Assembly: GCF_900184965.1 (NCBI RefSeq)
Contig: NZ_FXYA01000146.1
Location: 54,727 to 118,726, forward strand
From: Akkermansia muciniphila
GTDB lineage: Bacteria > Verrucomicrobiota > Verrucomicrobiia > Verrucomicrobiales > Akkermansiaceae
Length of the DNA: 64,000 nucleotides
Direction of reading: 5' to 3'
Positions 8,967-17,094 of the stretch are shown here, piece after piece. How positions within the stretch are numbered: the first letter of the stretch is position 1; the number at the start of each line of letters is the position of its first letter. A program made the translations under genes and the position numbers. The notes beneath the pieces are model-generated. The model saw nothing but the letters and a program-made list of their open reading frames with translations, was not told the DNA's origin and searched no databases.

Positions 8967-8996
8967 GGCAAGGAGGGAATGCTTTCCCTCCTTGCC
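8967..8996 (+). terminator. Long hairpin downstream of the M16 peptidase gene
   Basis: A perfect 13-bp stem (arms GGCAAGGAGGGAA and its complement) with a TGCT loop lies 88 bp past the peptidase stop. A T-rich tract follows only after about 10 bp, so it may be a terminator or an RNA-stabilising hairpin. Confidence 0.5.
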
Positions 8997-9111
8997 CGAT
9001 TGCCTGTTTTCCCGGCTTTTTCCAAATGCCCGGCAGAAAAAGGTTTTGTGATGGAAGGATCACGGGAAAGAATATATACGGATGAGCGTGAATTAGAGAG
9101 AATGCCGGGAT

Positions 9112-10020
9112 GTGAAAAATAGACAAAATATTGAATTCCAGATGGGAAGCAGAGAAGAAGCTCTTCCGGGCTTTTCACCCGATTTCCCCTATATAGCTTC
9201 ACGGGCGGAACTTGACAAGTATCCGGGGCAGTCTGTTCCCTGGCATTGGCATCAGGCGGTGGAGTTATTTTTTATAGAGAGCGGTTCTCTTGAATATTAT
9301 ACCCCAAAGGGAACAGCTTGTTTCCCGTCAGGATCCGGCGGCATGGTGAATTCCAATGTATTGCATCGGACAAAGACAGCAGTGCATACGGAAAAAAACG
9401 TCCAGTTGCTTCATATTTTTGATGTATCCCTGCTTGATGGAGGGAAGGGGAGCCGGATAGGACAAAAATATATTTCTCCAGTTGTTTCAGATCCGGAGGT
9501 GGAATTGATCTCCTTCTCCCCTGCAAATCCCCGGGATGAAAAAATTCTGGAACTGATACGGGATTCTTTTCAACTTTCAGATCGTGAATTTGGGTATGAA
9601 ATGAAGTTGAGGAATGCCCTGTCGGAAATCTGGATGAGGATGTTTGCCCAATTCTCTTTTTCCGCTCAAAGGAAAGAATGCAATAAAAGGGATGATAAAA
9701 TAAAGCAGATGATGGCCTATGTCCATGAACATTATTCCGGGAAAATTGCTGTTCAGGAACTTGCGGCGGCGGCTTTTTTAAGTGAAAGGGAATGCTTTAG
9801 AACATTTCGTGATTGCCTGCATATGACGCCGGTGGAATATATCAGAAGCTATCGTTTGCAAATAGCTTGCCGAATGCTGGCTGACGTCAGGATTCCCATT
9901 ACGGACGTAGGTTATTCCTGCGGATTGGGCAGCAGCAGTTATTTTGGAAAGATTTTCCGGGAATATTTTTATTGCACCCCAACCGAATACCGGAGAAAAT
10001 GGCGGAATCGTGATATTTAA
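9112..10020 (+). CDS. AraC-family transcriptional regulator with cupin sensor
   Basis: A 302-residue regulator. The N-terminal 170 residues form an AraC-type cupin, with the metal/ligand strand PWHWHQAVELFFIESG near residue 45. The C-terminal 100 residues contain both AraC helix-turn-helix motifs: IAVQELAAAAFLSERECFR, then ITDVGYSCGLGSSSYFGKIF, ending in CTPTEYRRKWR. The start is the GTG at 9112. An internal ATG 11 codons later is possible. It heads a same-strand group with an HD-domain protein and an acetyltransferase, so a sugar-type inducer is plausible but unproven. Confidence 0.88.
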   Translation: MKNRQNIEFQMGSREEALPGFSPDFPYIASRAELDKYPGQSVPWHWHQAVELFFIESGSLEYYTPKGTACFPSGSGGMVNSNVLHRTKTAVHTEKNVQLLHIFDVSLLDGGKGSRIGQKYISPVVSDPEVELISFSPANPRDEKILELIRDSFQLSDREFGYEMKLRNALSEIWMRMFAQFSFSAQRKECNKRDDKIKQMMAYVHEHYSGKIAVQELAAAAFLSERECFRTFRDCLHMTPVEYIRSYRLQIACRMLADVRIPITDVGYSCGLGSSSYFGKIFREYFYCTPTEYRRKWRNRDI

Positions 10021-10070
10021 TGGCAGGTAAATGATATTTATTTCCGTGGGAATGCGCTATAGTGATAGCC

Positions 10071-10700
10071 ATGACTGAGATGGAGCCGGACAGAAAAACC
10101 GCGGAACGGGCAATCAGGGAAGCATATGAATCCAACCCGGGAGGCTGGGCGGAACATTCCCGCCATGTAGCGCAGGCCTGTGAAAATATAGCGTCACATT
10201 GTAAAGGGTTGTCCGGCGAAAAGGCTTATGTTCTGGGGTTGTTGCATGATATTGGACGGCATGCCGGAGTAAGTTCCGAAAAGCATTTAATAGACGGGTA
10301 CCGCTATTGTTCGGCAAGAGGCTGGAACAAGGCTGCGCAGATTTGCATTTCTCATGCGTTTATGATACAGGATATCAATACTTCTATCGGCACGTTTGAC
10401 GTGAGTGAAGAGGATTACCTGTTCATGAAAAATTTTGTAGAGAACGCAGTCTATGACGACTATGACCGCCTGGTCCAGTTATGTGATGCTTTGGCCTTGC
10501 CTACAGGCTTCTGCCTTTTGGAAAAACGTTTTGTAGATGTGACAATCCGTTATGGAGTGCATCCGTTTACGGTGGACCGGTGGAAAAAAATTCTTCAGCT
10601 CAAGGCGTTCTTTGAAAAGAAAACAGGCTGTTCCATTTATGATCTGTTGCCGGGAGCCGTTGAAAACAGTTTTCGTCAGGAGGAAAGCCATGCGTTATGA
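10071..10700 (+). CDS. HD-domain phosphohydrolase
   Basis: A protein of 209 residues from the ATG at 10071, or 212 from a GTG at 10062; I favour the ATG, although neither has a good ribosome-binding site. HD-family metal ligands are visible: HSRHV near residue 34, LLHDIGRHA near 62-70 and H in ICISHAFM near 100, with a distal aspartate in LVQLCDAL. The family hydrolyses phosphate esters of nucleotides or small metabolites; the substrate cannot be told. It overlaps the next gene by 11 bp, so the two are translationally coupled. Confidence 0.8.
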   Translation: MTEMEPDRKTAERAIREAYESNPGGWAEHSRHVAQACENIASHCKGLSGEKAYVLGLLHDIGRHAGVSSEKHLIDGYRYCSARGWNKAAQICISHAFMIQDINTSIGTFDVSEEDYLFMKNFVENAVYDDYDRLVQLCDALALPTGFCLLEKRFVDVTIRYGVHPFTVDRWKKILQLKAFFEKKTGCSIYDLLPGAVENSFRQEESHAL

Positions 10701-11259
10701 AGCAAAAGATTTTTTGGAAACGGCAAGTCCTGATGCGTTAAGGAAAATCGCCCGGGCGAGGGAATTGACAAGGGAATATTATTTTTCCGCGTATGGCGAT
10801 ACGCGGAGAAGACGTGAAATTCTTCAGGAATTGCTGGGAGGGATTGGGGATAACGTGACGATAGATACTCCCTTTCATTGCGACTACGGGAAGAACATCT
10901 TTTTAGGGAGCAACGTGATCATCGGCATGAACTGCACGTTGGTGGATAATGCGCCCATTCACATGGGCAGCCAGGTGTTGATTGCGTCCAATGTTCAGAT
11001 TTATACGGCTTCGCATCCGGTCTTGCCTCAGGAACGCCTTGTGACGGAATGGGAAGAAGGTAAGGGAACGTTTTTCCGAACTTATGCACTGCCGGTAGAA
11101 ATTGAGGATCAGGTATGGATTGGAGGCGGCAGCGTTCTGCTGCCGGGCGTGACGATAGGAAAAGGCTCCGTTATTGGAGCGGGAAGCGTCGTTACTCATT
11201 CCATACCGGCCGGCTGTGTTGCTGTTGGGAATCCATGCAGGGTGATCAGGCGTTTTTGA
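10690..11259 (+). CDS. Sugar O-acetyltransferase, maltose/galactoside acetyltransferase type
   Basis: A 189-residue left-handed beta-helix acetyltransferase. After an N-terminal Mac-domain helix pair, the hexapeptide repeats run from about residue 65. The family histidine region is SNVQIYTASHP and the acetyl-CoA end is GSVIGAGSVVTHSIPAG...VGNPCRVI. The start ATG at 10690 has a good AGGAGG Shine-Dalgarno sequence 6 bp upstream, unusual for this genome, inside the HD gene's 3' end. It acetylates sugars or nodulation-type oligosaccharides in related proteins; the acceptor is unknown. Coupling to the AraC regulator suggests sugar-responsive expression. Confidence 0.88.
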   Translation: MRYEAKDFLETASPDALRKIARARELTREYYFSAYGDTRRRREILQELLGGIGDNVTIDTPFHCDYGKNIFLGSNVIIGMNCTLVDNAPIHMGSQVLIASNVQIYTASHPVLPQERLVTEWEEGKGTFFRTYALPVEIEDQVWIGGGSVLLPGVTIGKGSVIGAGSVVTHSIPAGCVAVGNPCRVIRRF

Positions 11260-11412
11260 CATCAACGGATGAAGGCCGCCGCAGGAGACGGCGTTTTTCG
11301 TTCCTTAAGAATTGGAGAGTTTGCCCAGTGAGGCTTTTCAGCATCAGGGCAAGTTCCGCCTGCTCCGGTTACGGATATTTTTCCAGAGGCGGGGAGGGGC
11401 GCAGGGACTCAA

Positions 11413-11441
11413 TAAAAAACGCAGGCGGCGATGCGCCTGCG
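11413..11441 (-). terminator. Rho-independent terminator after the bactofilin gene
   Basis: The 8-bp stem CGCAGGCG/CGCCTGCG with a 6-nt loop is followed on the minus strand by TTTTTTATT. It lies about 165 bp downstream of the bactofilin stop and ends the pyrH-frr-bactofilin transcript. I see no gene in the rest of the 11260-11606 gap. Confidence 0.75.
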
Positions 11442-11606
11442 CGGTATCCGTCGATAGTTCTGACAGAAGGAAGGAGCGTTTTTTTTGCCGGAGGGTCTTT
11501 GTGCCAAACAGCATTCTTCCGCCTCCTGAAACCCCCGGCGCGCTTTCGTGCTTTTGGAGAAGCGGCCGTATCAAGGCACGCCAGGGAAGAACAGGACGGC
11601 TGTTTT

Positions 11607-11936
11607 TTAGCCGATTTCCGTGCGGCCCAGCAGGTGGGCGCCTTCCTCCATGGCGAGGCTGCGCGTTTTCATGTCTCCGACGACGCGGGCCTGCTGCTTG
11701 AGTTCGCAGCGGTCAGAGGTGACCTTGCCTTCCACGTTGCCATAGATGCGGACGTCTCCGGCAGTGATGTCACCCTTGATTTGGGCGGTTTCCCCGATGG
11801 TGACTTTTCCCTTGTCGGAGATGATTTCGCCTTCGATTTTGCCGTCGATGTGCATGTCATTCTGGAAACGGATGGTTCCCTTGATTTCGATGCCGGAGGC
11901 GAGGAAGTTGGTTACGTTGTCTGTCATTGTCGTCAA
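11607..11936 (-). CDS. Bactofilin (polymer-forming cytoskeletal protein)
   Basis: A 109-residue bactofilin. The core is a run of right-handed beta-helix rungs with the family rhythm I.G...I.G, as in ASGIEIKGTI, DMHIDGKIEGEI, TAQIKGDITAGDV and IYGNVEGKV. There is a short flexible N-terminus and no transmembrane segment. Bactofilins polymerise into filaments that scaffold the envelope or shape. The gene lies 25 bp downstream of frr, in the pyrH-frr-bactofilin cluster. Confidence 0.9.
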   Translation of the reverse strand: MTTMTDNVTNFLASGIEIKGTIRFQNDMHIDGKIEGEIISDKGKVTIGETAQIKGDITAGDVRIYGNVEGKVTSDRCELKQQARVVGDMKTRSLAMEEGAHLLGRTEIG

Positions 11937-11961
11937 ATGGTTGGGGATGGGTGTTTCCGGT

Positions 11962-12528
11962 TTAGATGGTCATGATATCCTTTTCCTTGACGGCCACCAG
12001 CTCGTCAATCTCCTTCACGTATTTGTCCGTCAGCTTCTGGATTTGCGTTTCCAGGTCGCGCTGGCCGTCTTCCGTGACGATGTTTTCCGCCTTGAGCTTT
12101 TTGGCGGAATCCATGGCGGCCTTCCGGGCGCCGCGCACGCGTACGCGGGCTTCCTCCGCCTGGGATTTGACAAGCTTTACAAGGTCTTTGCGGCGTTCTT
12201 CCGTGAGGGCGGGAATGGGCAGGCGGATGGAGCGGCCTTCCACCAGGGGATTGAGGTTCAGCTTGCTTTCATTGATGGCGCGGCCGATGTCGTGAACGGT
12301 GCTCGGGTCAAAGGGCTGGATGAGAATGAGGCGGGGTTCCGGCGTGCTGATGACGGCCAGGCCCTTCAGCTTCATGACGGAGCCGTAGCTGGAGACATGC
12401 ACGTCCAGGTTTTCCACGAGGCCGGGGGAGGCTTTGCCCGTGCGTACGCCGGAGAATTCCTGTTTGGCGAAGTCCACGGCCTTGAGCATGGATTCCTCCG
12501 TTTCCAATAATAATGTTTCTGCGTCCAT
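11962..12528 (-). CDS. frr: Ribosome recycling factor
   Basis: With EF-G it splits the post-termination ribosome. The 188 residues match the usual 185. The family landmarks are present: FSGVRTGKASPGLVENL, the central STPEPRLILIQPFDPS, LNPLVEGRSIRLPIPALTEERR and the C-terminal helix ending DELVAVKEKDIMTI. It lies 51 bp after pyrH, a widely conserved neighbour pair. Confidence 0.97.
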   Translation of the reverse strand: MDAETLLLETEESMLKAVDFAKQEFSGVRTGKASPGLVENLDVHVSSYGSVMKLKGLAVISTPEPRLILIQPFDPSTVHDIGRAINESKLNLNPLVEGRSIRLPIPALTEERRKDLVKLVKSQAEEARVRVRGARKAAMDSAKKLKAENIVTEDGQRDLETQIQKLTDKYVKEIDELVAVKEKDIMTI

Positions 12529-12579
12529 GATGATGGTAGGTGCTAAGTGTTTTTAGTGGGTTGAAAGGGAATGCGGGGC

Positions 12580-13305
12580 TCAGCTGATGATGGTGCCGAT
12601 CGGTTCCCCGAGAAGGGCGCGCGTGATGTTGCCCGGCGTGTGCATGTCGAATACGATGATGGGTTTTTTGTTGTCCATGCACAGGGTGAAGGCCGTGGAG
12701 TCCATCACTTTGAGCTGGCGTTCCAGGCATTCCTGATACGAGATGGTGTCAAATCGCTTGGCTCCGGAGACTTTTTTGGGGTCCGCATCATACACTCCGT
12801 CCACGGAGGTGGCCTTCATGACCACTTCCGCATTGATTTCGCTGGCGCGCAGGGCGGCCGTGGTGTCCGTGGAAAAGAACGGGTTGCCGGTGCCGGCGGC
12901 GAAGATGACGATTTTATTGTTGTCCAGATACGAGCGGGCCCTCAGGCGGATGAAGGATTCCGCGACGTTTTTCATTTCAATGGCGGACTGCACCACGCAG
13001 GGGACTCCCGCCCGTTCCAGCGCGCTTTGAAGGGCCAGGGCGTTCATCACGGTGGCGAGCATGCCCACGTAATCCGCCGTGGCGCGGTCCATGCCGCGCA
13101 CGCTGGCTTTCGCCCCGCGCCAGAAATTGCCGCCGCCCACGACCAGGCCTATTTGGATGCCGGAGCGGTGCGCCTGGGCGATTTCTTCAGCAATGCGGGC
13201 GACGATTTCCGGGGAAATGTTGTCCATGCTGCCGGGGCTGCGCAAGGCTTCCCCGCTGAGTTTCAGGAGGATTCTTCGATAGGCGGGTGCGGATGTATCA
13301 GACAT
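12580..13305 (-). CDS. pyrH: Uridylate kinase (UMP kinase)
   Basis: Phosphorylates UMP to UDP for pyrimidine synthesis. The 241-residue amino-acid-kinase-fold protein shows [11 protein letters not shown] near residue 11, [12 protein letters not shown] near 54, the [13 protein letters not shown] helix near 75, and [17 protein letters not shown] near 132. It heads the pyrH-frr-bactofilin cluster, and a 66-bp gap separates it from the MscS gene transcribed from further upstream. Confidence 0.97.
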   Translation of the reverse strand: MSDTSAPAYRRILLKLSGEALRSPGSMDNISPEIVARIAEEIAQAHRSGIQIGLVVGGGNFWRGAKASVRGMDRATADYVGMLATVMNALALQSALERAGVPCVVQSAIEMKNVAESFIRLRARSYLDNNKIVIFAAGTGNPFFSTDTTAALRASEINAEVVMKATSVDGVYDADPKKVSGAKRFDTISYQECLERQLKVMDSTAFTLCMDNKKPIIVFDMHTPGNITRALLGEPIGTIIS

Positions 13306-13371
13306 AGATGCGGATTTTACGCAGACAAGATTGAAATTTCACGGGGCAAAAAGAAAGCAAAAAGAGCTTCC

Positions 13372-14274
13372 TTATTGATTTTTCTCCGGAGGTCCGGAAA
13401 TTTCCACCTTGATGGGGCTTCTGCTCTCCAGGCTGCAGGTAGGGAAGGGGAAGGAAATGCCTTCTTCCTCAAAGCGGTGCTTGATGTCATGGGCAAGCGT
13501 TTTCTTGCAGTCCAGGAAATTTTCTTTCTGGCACCAGGCGCCTACGGTAAAGCCCAGGGAAGAGTCCTGGAACCCTGAAAACGAGATGAGGGGCGCGGGG
13601 TCGTCCATGCAGAATTTGTTTTGTTTGACTATTTCCCGGAGAACGTTCACGACATGCTCAATGTCGCAGTTATAGTCCACGCCCAGACTCAGGTCGCACC
13701 GGCGCGTGGAAAAACGGGTGATATTGCTGACCGGATTTTTGATGATTATTTCATTGGGAATACGCACCATGGTATTGTTCGGCAGCCGGAGCTGGACGGA
13801 CATCAGGTTGATGGAGTCCACGTTTCCGGTAATTCCATTCACTTCAATCATATCCCCCAGGTTAATCTGCTTTTCCCCTACCAGGAAGAGGCCGCTGATG
13901 ATGTTGGACAGGGAGGTCTGGGAGGCGAAGCCTACGGCGACGCCGATGATGCTGGCCGCGCCCAGCAGGGTCAGGATATCGAACCCCATCAGGGCAAAGG
14001 CTTCCACGCCTATAATGATATAGCCGACGTTTTTGACGATTTTCACCGTCAGGCGGGAGGCCTGGGGCGACATTTTCAAAATAGTGATTTTTTTGAGCAC
14101 CTGGCAGAGCAGTTTCAGAAGTATCCAGCTGATTACCAGCCATACCGCCACGTGCAGGATTTTGACTCCCGCGGACTGCACCATTTCCAGCTTGAGCCAG
14201 TCCGGCATGTTCAGGAAGTCCATGGTTTTTGTCCAGATGTCTTCTCTGGGGGATGCGTCTGCCATGATATTCAT
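13372..14274 (-). CDS. Small-conductance mechanosensitive channel, MscS family
   Basis: A 300-residue inner-membrane channel that opens under hypo-osmotic stress. Three transmembrane helices lie in the first 130 residues. The pore helix TM3 is VGFASQTSLSNIISGLF, and the beta domain follows with GDMIEVNGITGNVDSINL and PNNTMVRIPN. The C-terminal mixed alpha/beta vestibule extends to about 285. It corresponds in size to E. coli MscS (286 residues). It reads in the same direction as pyrH, but the 66-bp gap allows a separate promoter. Confidence 0.92.
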   Translation of the reverse strand: MNIMADASPREDIWTKTMDFLNMPDWLKLEMVQSAGVKILHVAVWLVISWILLKLLCQVLKKITILKMSPQASRLTVKIVKNVGYIIIGVEAFALMGFDILTLLGAASIIGVAVGFASQTSLSNIISGLFLVGEKQINLGDMIEVNGITGNVDSINLMSVQLRLPNNTMVRIPNEIIIKNPVSNITRFSTRRCDLSLGVDYNCDIEHVVNVLREIVKQNKFCMDDPAPLISFSGFQDSSLGFTVGAWCQKENFLDCKKTLAHDIKHRFEEEGISFPFPTCSLESRSPIKVEISGPPEKNQ

Positions 14275-14469
14275 ATGAAGGATGTAGCAAACGCTCCTGC
14301 CCGGCTCAAGGGGCGCGCGCGTATTCTTCCCGGTTTATGACAGTTCCTCCGGCAGTGGGAAGGGCGGGTTTTCCAGGCGCGGCGGACGCAGAAATTCATC
14401 CCGCGGGAAGGGTGGCTGCCGCATGGCCGGATATGGCGCCTGATTGGGAAAAAGGGAAAGGCGGGGATG

Positions 14470-14504
14470 AAAAAAGGCCGTTCCCCGGAGAGGGGAGCGG
14501 CCTT
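14470..14504 (-). terminator. Rho-independent terminator after the peroxiredoxin gene
   Basis: A 13-bp stem with one wobble pair (arms about 14474-14486 and 14492-14504) is followed on the minus strand by TTTTTT, 20 bp past the peroxiredoxin stop. Confidence 0.85.
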
Positions 14505-14524
14505 GAAATATTGCCGGGGCTGTT

Positions 14525-15148
14525 TTACTTGCTGAGGTAGGAGGCCACGCCTTCGTGGGACGGGGTCATGGCCGCGTCTCCCTTGTGCCAGCCAAGGGGG
14601 CAGACTTCCCCGTACAGTTCGAAGTGCTGGAGGGCGTCAACTACGCGGATGGCTTCATCAATGGAGCGTCCCAGCGGGAAGTCGTTGATGAGCTGGTGGC
14701 GGACGATGCCGTCCTTGTCAATCAGGAAGAGGCCGCGGTAGGCGATCAGTTCCCCGTTGACTTCCACATTGCCGTCTTCGTCAATTTCCTCATCGCCGGC
14801 CAGCACGCCGTAGTCGGCGGAAATGGTCTTGTTGATGTCGGAGACGATGGGGTAGGTCACGCCCTGGATGCCGCCCTGGCTGCGGGGGGTGTTGATCCAG
14901 GCCCAGTGGGAGAATTCGCTGTCCGTGGAGCAGCCGACGACGGCTACGTCACGCTTGTCGAATTCGCCCAGGGCTTCCTGGAAGCCGATCAGCTCGGTAG
15001 GGCACACGAAGGTGAAATCCTTCGGGTAGAAGAACAGGATTACGTATTTTTTGCCCTTGAACTGGTCAAGGCTGAAATCCGGTACGATGGTACCGTTTAC
15101 AACTGCGTTTGCGCTGAAATGAGGTGCCGGTTTTCCTATGAGAAGCAT
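14525..15148 (-). CDS. 2-Cys peroxiredoxin (AhpC/Prx1 type)
   Basis: Reduces hydrogen peroxide and organic hydroperoxides. The 207 residues hold the peroxidatic cysteine in FTFVCPTE (about C49) and the resolving cysteine in GEVCPLGW near residue 180. The start at 15146-15148 (MLLIGKPAPHFSANAV) is where homologues begin. The usual GGLG loop reads GGIQ, and the C-terminal YF helix is shortened to ASYLSK. Such changes are often associated with lower sensitivity to overoxidation, which is inference here. It is monocistronic, with its own terminator. Confidence 0.94.
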   Translation of the reverse strand: MLLIGKPAPHFSANAVVNGTIVPDFSLDQFKGKKYVILFFYPKDFTFVCPTELIGFQEALGEFDKRDVAVVGCSTDSEFSHWAWINTPRSQGGIQGVTYPIVSDINKTISADYGVLAGDEEIDEDGNVEVNGELIAYRGLFLIDKDGIVRHQLINDFPLGRSIDEAIRVVDALQHFELYGEVCPLGWHKGDAAMTPSHEGVASYLSK

Positions 15149-15282
15149 GATTGTTTTTTGGTTTGGTTCTAAAAGAATGATTCCAAAAAACGGACGAAAG
15201 TCAAGCGGCAATGATGCCGCATTCGTTCCAAACGAGCCTGTTTTCTCTTGAAAATGAAGCTTTTTTTGTCAGTATTCCCTCC

Positions 15283-16992
15283 ATGTCATCCTCAAAGGCG
15301 CAACAAGATGAGTGGTCCGGAAAAATCGGCGTGATTCTCGCTGTGGCCGGCAGTGCCGTCGGGCTGGGAAATTTTCTGCGCTTTCCGGGGCTGGCCGCTC
15401 AATATGGAGGGGGCGCCTTCATGGTGGCTTACGGGCTCATGCTGGTTCTGGTGGGCGTGCCCGTGGCATGGGCGGAGTGGTCCATCGGGCGGCGCGGCGG
15501 CCAGATGGGCGCCCATTGCGCCCCCGGCGTGTTCTGGTACCTGACCAAAGGGTCCAGGCTGTGGAAGTTTCTGGGCGTGCTGGCGGTTCTGGGGCCTTCA
15601 TCCGTGGCTTTTTACTACATGGTGGTGGAAGCGTGGTGCTGCGGCTATTTCTGGAAGATGCTCACCCGTCCGGAGGTTTTTGCCACGGCGGAGGGGACGG
15701 CGCAGACTTTTTTCAGTTTCACGGGCATGTACGGTGACGGGAACGCCCTGTTGTCGGACAACGGGCTGCTGTGGATCGTCGTCGGGGTCATTTTGCTGAA
15801 CCTGGTAATTATTTACCGTGGCATCAGCAAGGGCATCGAAATGTTTTCGCGCTGGTTCATGCCGTTGCTGCTGTTGATTTCCCTGGTGCTGCTGGTGCGC
15901 ATTTTGTGCATCGGCACGCCGGACCCTTCTTATCCGGACCGCAGCATCGAACAGGGACTGGGGTATATGTGGAATCCCAGCAAGGTGCTGGTGGAGGAAC
16001 TGGACCGGGACAGCGGGGACTGGAAGACGGTTTCCATGGTTTCAGCCTCCCAGGCGGGAGCCATGGATGAAGCCGTGCGGCAGGTGGAGATGTCCGGCGG
16101 AACCCGGAGGCTGACTGAGGTGTCCTTGTGGGACGGTCTGAAAAATATTGAGCTTTGGATCGCGGCCGCCGGGCAGGTTTTCCTGAGCCTTTCCGTAGGG
16201 ACGGGGCTGATTCTGACGTATGCCAGCTATGTTAAAAAGAAGGAGGATATTGCGTTGAGCGGCTTTTCGGCAGCCGCCTCCAATGAAGTGTGCGAGGTGG
16301 GCATTGCCGGTATGATGACGGTGCCTGCCGCCGTGGCGTTCCTGGGAGTGGCCGGAGCCGCCGGGCAGGGGACTTTTGCGCTGGGCTTCATGGTGCTTCC
16401 GCAGGCTTTTGCCAAGATGGGGGCCAGCGTGGTATTCGGCAGCCTGTTCTTCCTGCTTCTGACGGTGGCGGCGGTGACCAGCTCCATTTCCATGATGCAG
16501 GTGGGCTTGTCCTTTATTGAGGAATTCATGGGGTTGAAACGCAAGATGGCTGTGGTGGTGCAGGGCTTTTTTACGGCTACGGGCACGTTCATCGTTGCCT
16601 GGTACAGCGGCAACCTGCTGGCGATGGATACTTATGACTTCTTTCTGGGCACGCTGTGTTTCTTTGTGAGCGCCATGGTGATGATGATTCTTTTTTCCTG
16701 GAAGCTGGGGGTGGACCGGGGGTTGAAGGATTTGGAGGACAGTTCCGTCATCCGCATTCCCAGAATATACCGTTTCATCATGAAGTTTGTGACGCCTACG
16801 CTGCTGCTGGCGATTTTCCTGGCCTGGCTGGCGCAGAATATCTGGGTGAAGCAGGCCGCGCCCATTGAAGCGCTGGGGCGGGGAGAGCATGGGGCGGTCA
16901 TTCCCATGGGGTTTCTGGCGGCTTATGCCCTGTTCCTGGTTTTCATCACCATGGCGTCCGGAAGGCATAAGGTGTACCACGGTCCGCGATAG
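15283..16992 (+). CDS. Sodium-dependent transporter, NSS/SNF family
   Basis: A 569-residue LeuT-fold sodium symporter for an amino acid or related amine. TM1 contains the unwound sodium/substrate site GSAVGLGNFLRFP near residue 22-34. About 12 hydrophobic segments follow, and TM6-TM8 contain SVGTGLILTYASY and SNEVCEVGIAGM. A longer soluble stretch of about 60 residues (VEELDRDSGDWKTVSMVSAS and on) is inserted between TM5 and TM6, which is more than in LeuT. I chose the ATG at 15283 (MSSSKAQQDEWSGKIG) over the upstream in-frame ATG at 15211, because the latter would add residues with no family match. The substrate is unknown. Confidence 0.9.
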   Translation: MSSSKAQQDEWSGKIGVILAVAGSAVGLGNFLRFPGLAAQYGGGAFMVAYGLMLVLVGVPVAWAEWSIGRRGGQMGAHCAPGVFWYLTKGSRLWKFLGVLAVLGPSSVAFYYMVVEAWCCGYFWKMLTRPEVFATAEGTAQTFFSFTGMYGDGNALLSDNGLLWIVVGVILLNLVIIYRGISKGIEMFSRWFMPLLLLISLVLLVRILCIGTPDPSYPDRSIEQGLGYMWNPSKVLVEELDRDSGDWKTVSMVSASQAGAMDEAVRQVEMSGGTRRLTEVSLWDGLKNIELWIAAAGQVFLSLSVGTGLILTYASYVKKKEDIALSGFSAAASNEVCEVGIAGMMTVPAAVAFLGVAGAAGQGTFALGFMVLPQAFAKMGASVVFGSLFFLLLTVAAVTSSISMMQVGLSFIEEFMGLKRKMAVVVQGFFTATGTFIVAWYSGNLLAMDTYDFFLGTLCFFVSAMVMMILFSWKLGVDRGLKDLEDSSVIRIPRIYRFIMKFVTPTLLLAIFLAWLAQNIWVKQAAPIEALGRGEHGAVIPMGFLAAYALFLVFITMASGRHKVYHGPR

Positions 16993-17094
16993 GCGCGGAA
17001 AGGCCTGCGCGGCTGCCCGTTTCCCGCAGTCTGAGGCAGGTTGTGAGGCAATCCGGAGGCTTGACCAGAGCCGGATTTGATATAGGCTGGAACC

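Noticed and set aside
12571..13578. 335-codon plus-strand open frame across pyrH and the start of the mscS region
   Set aside because: Crosses two well-supported genes on the other strand and shows no domain.
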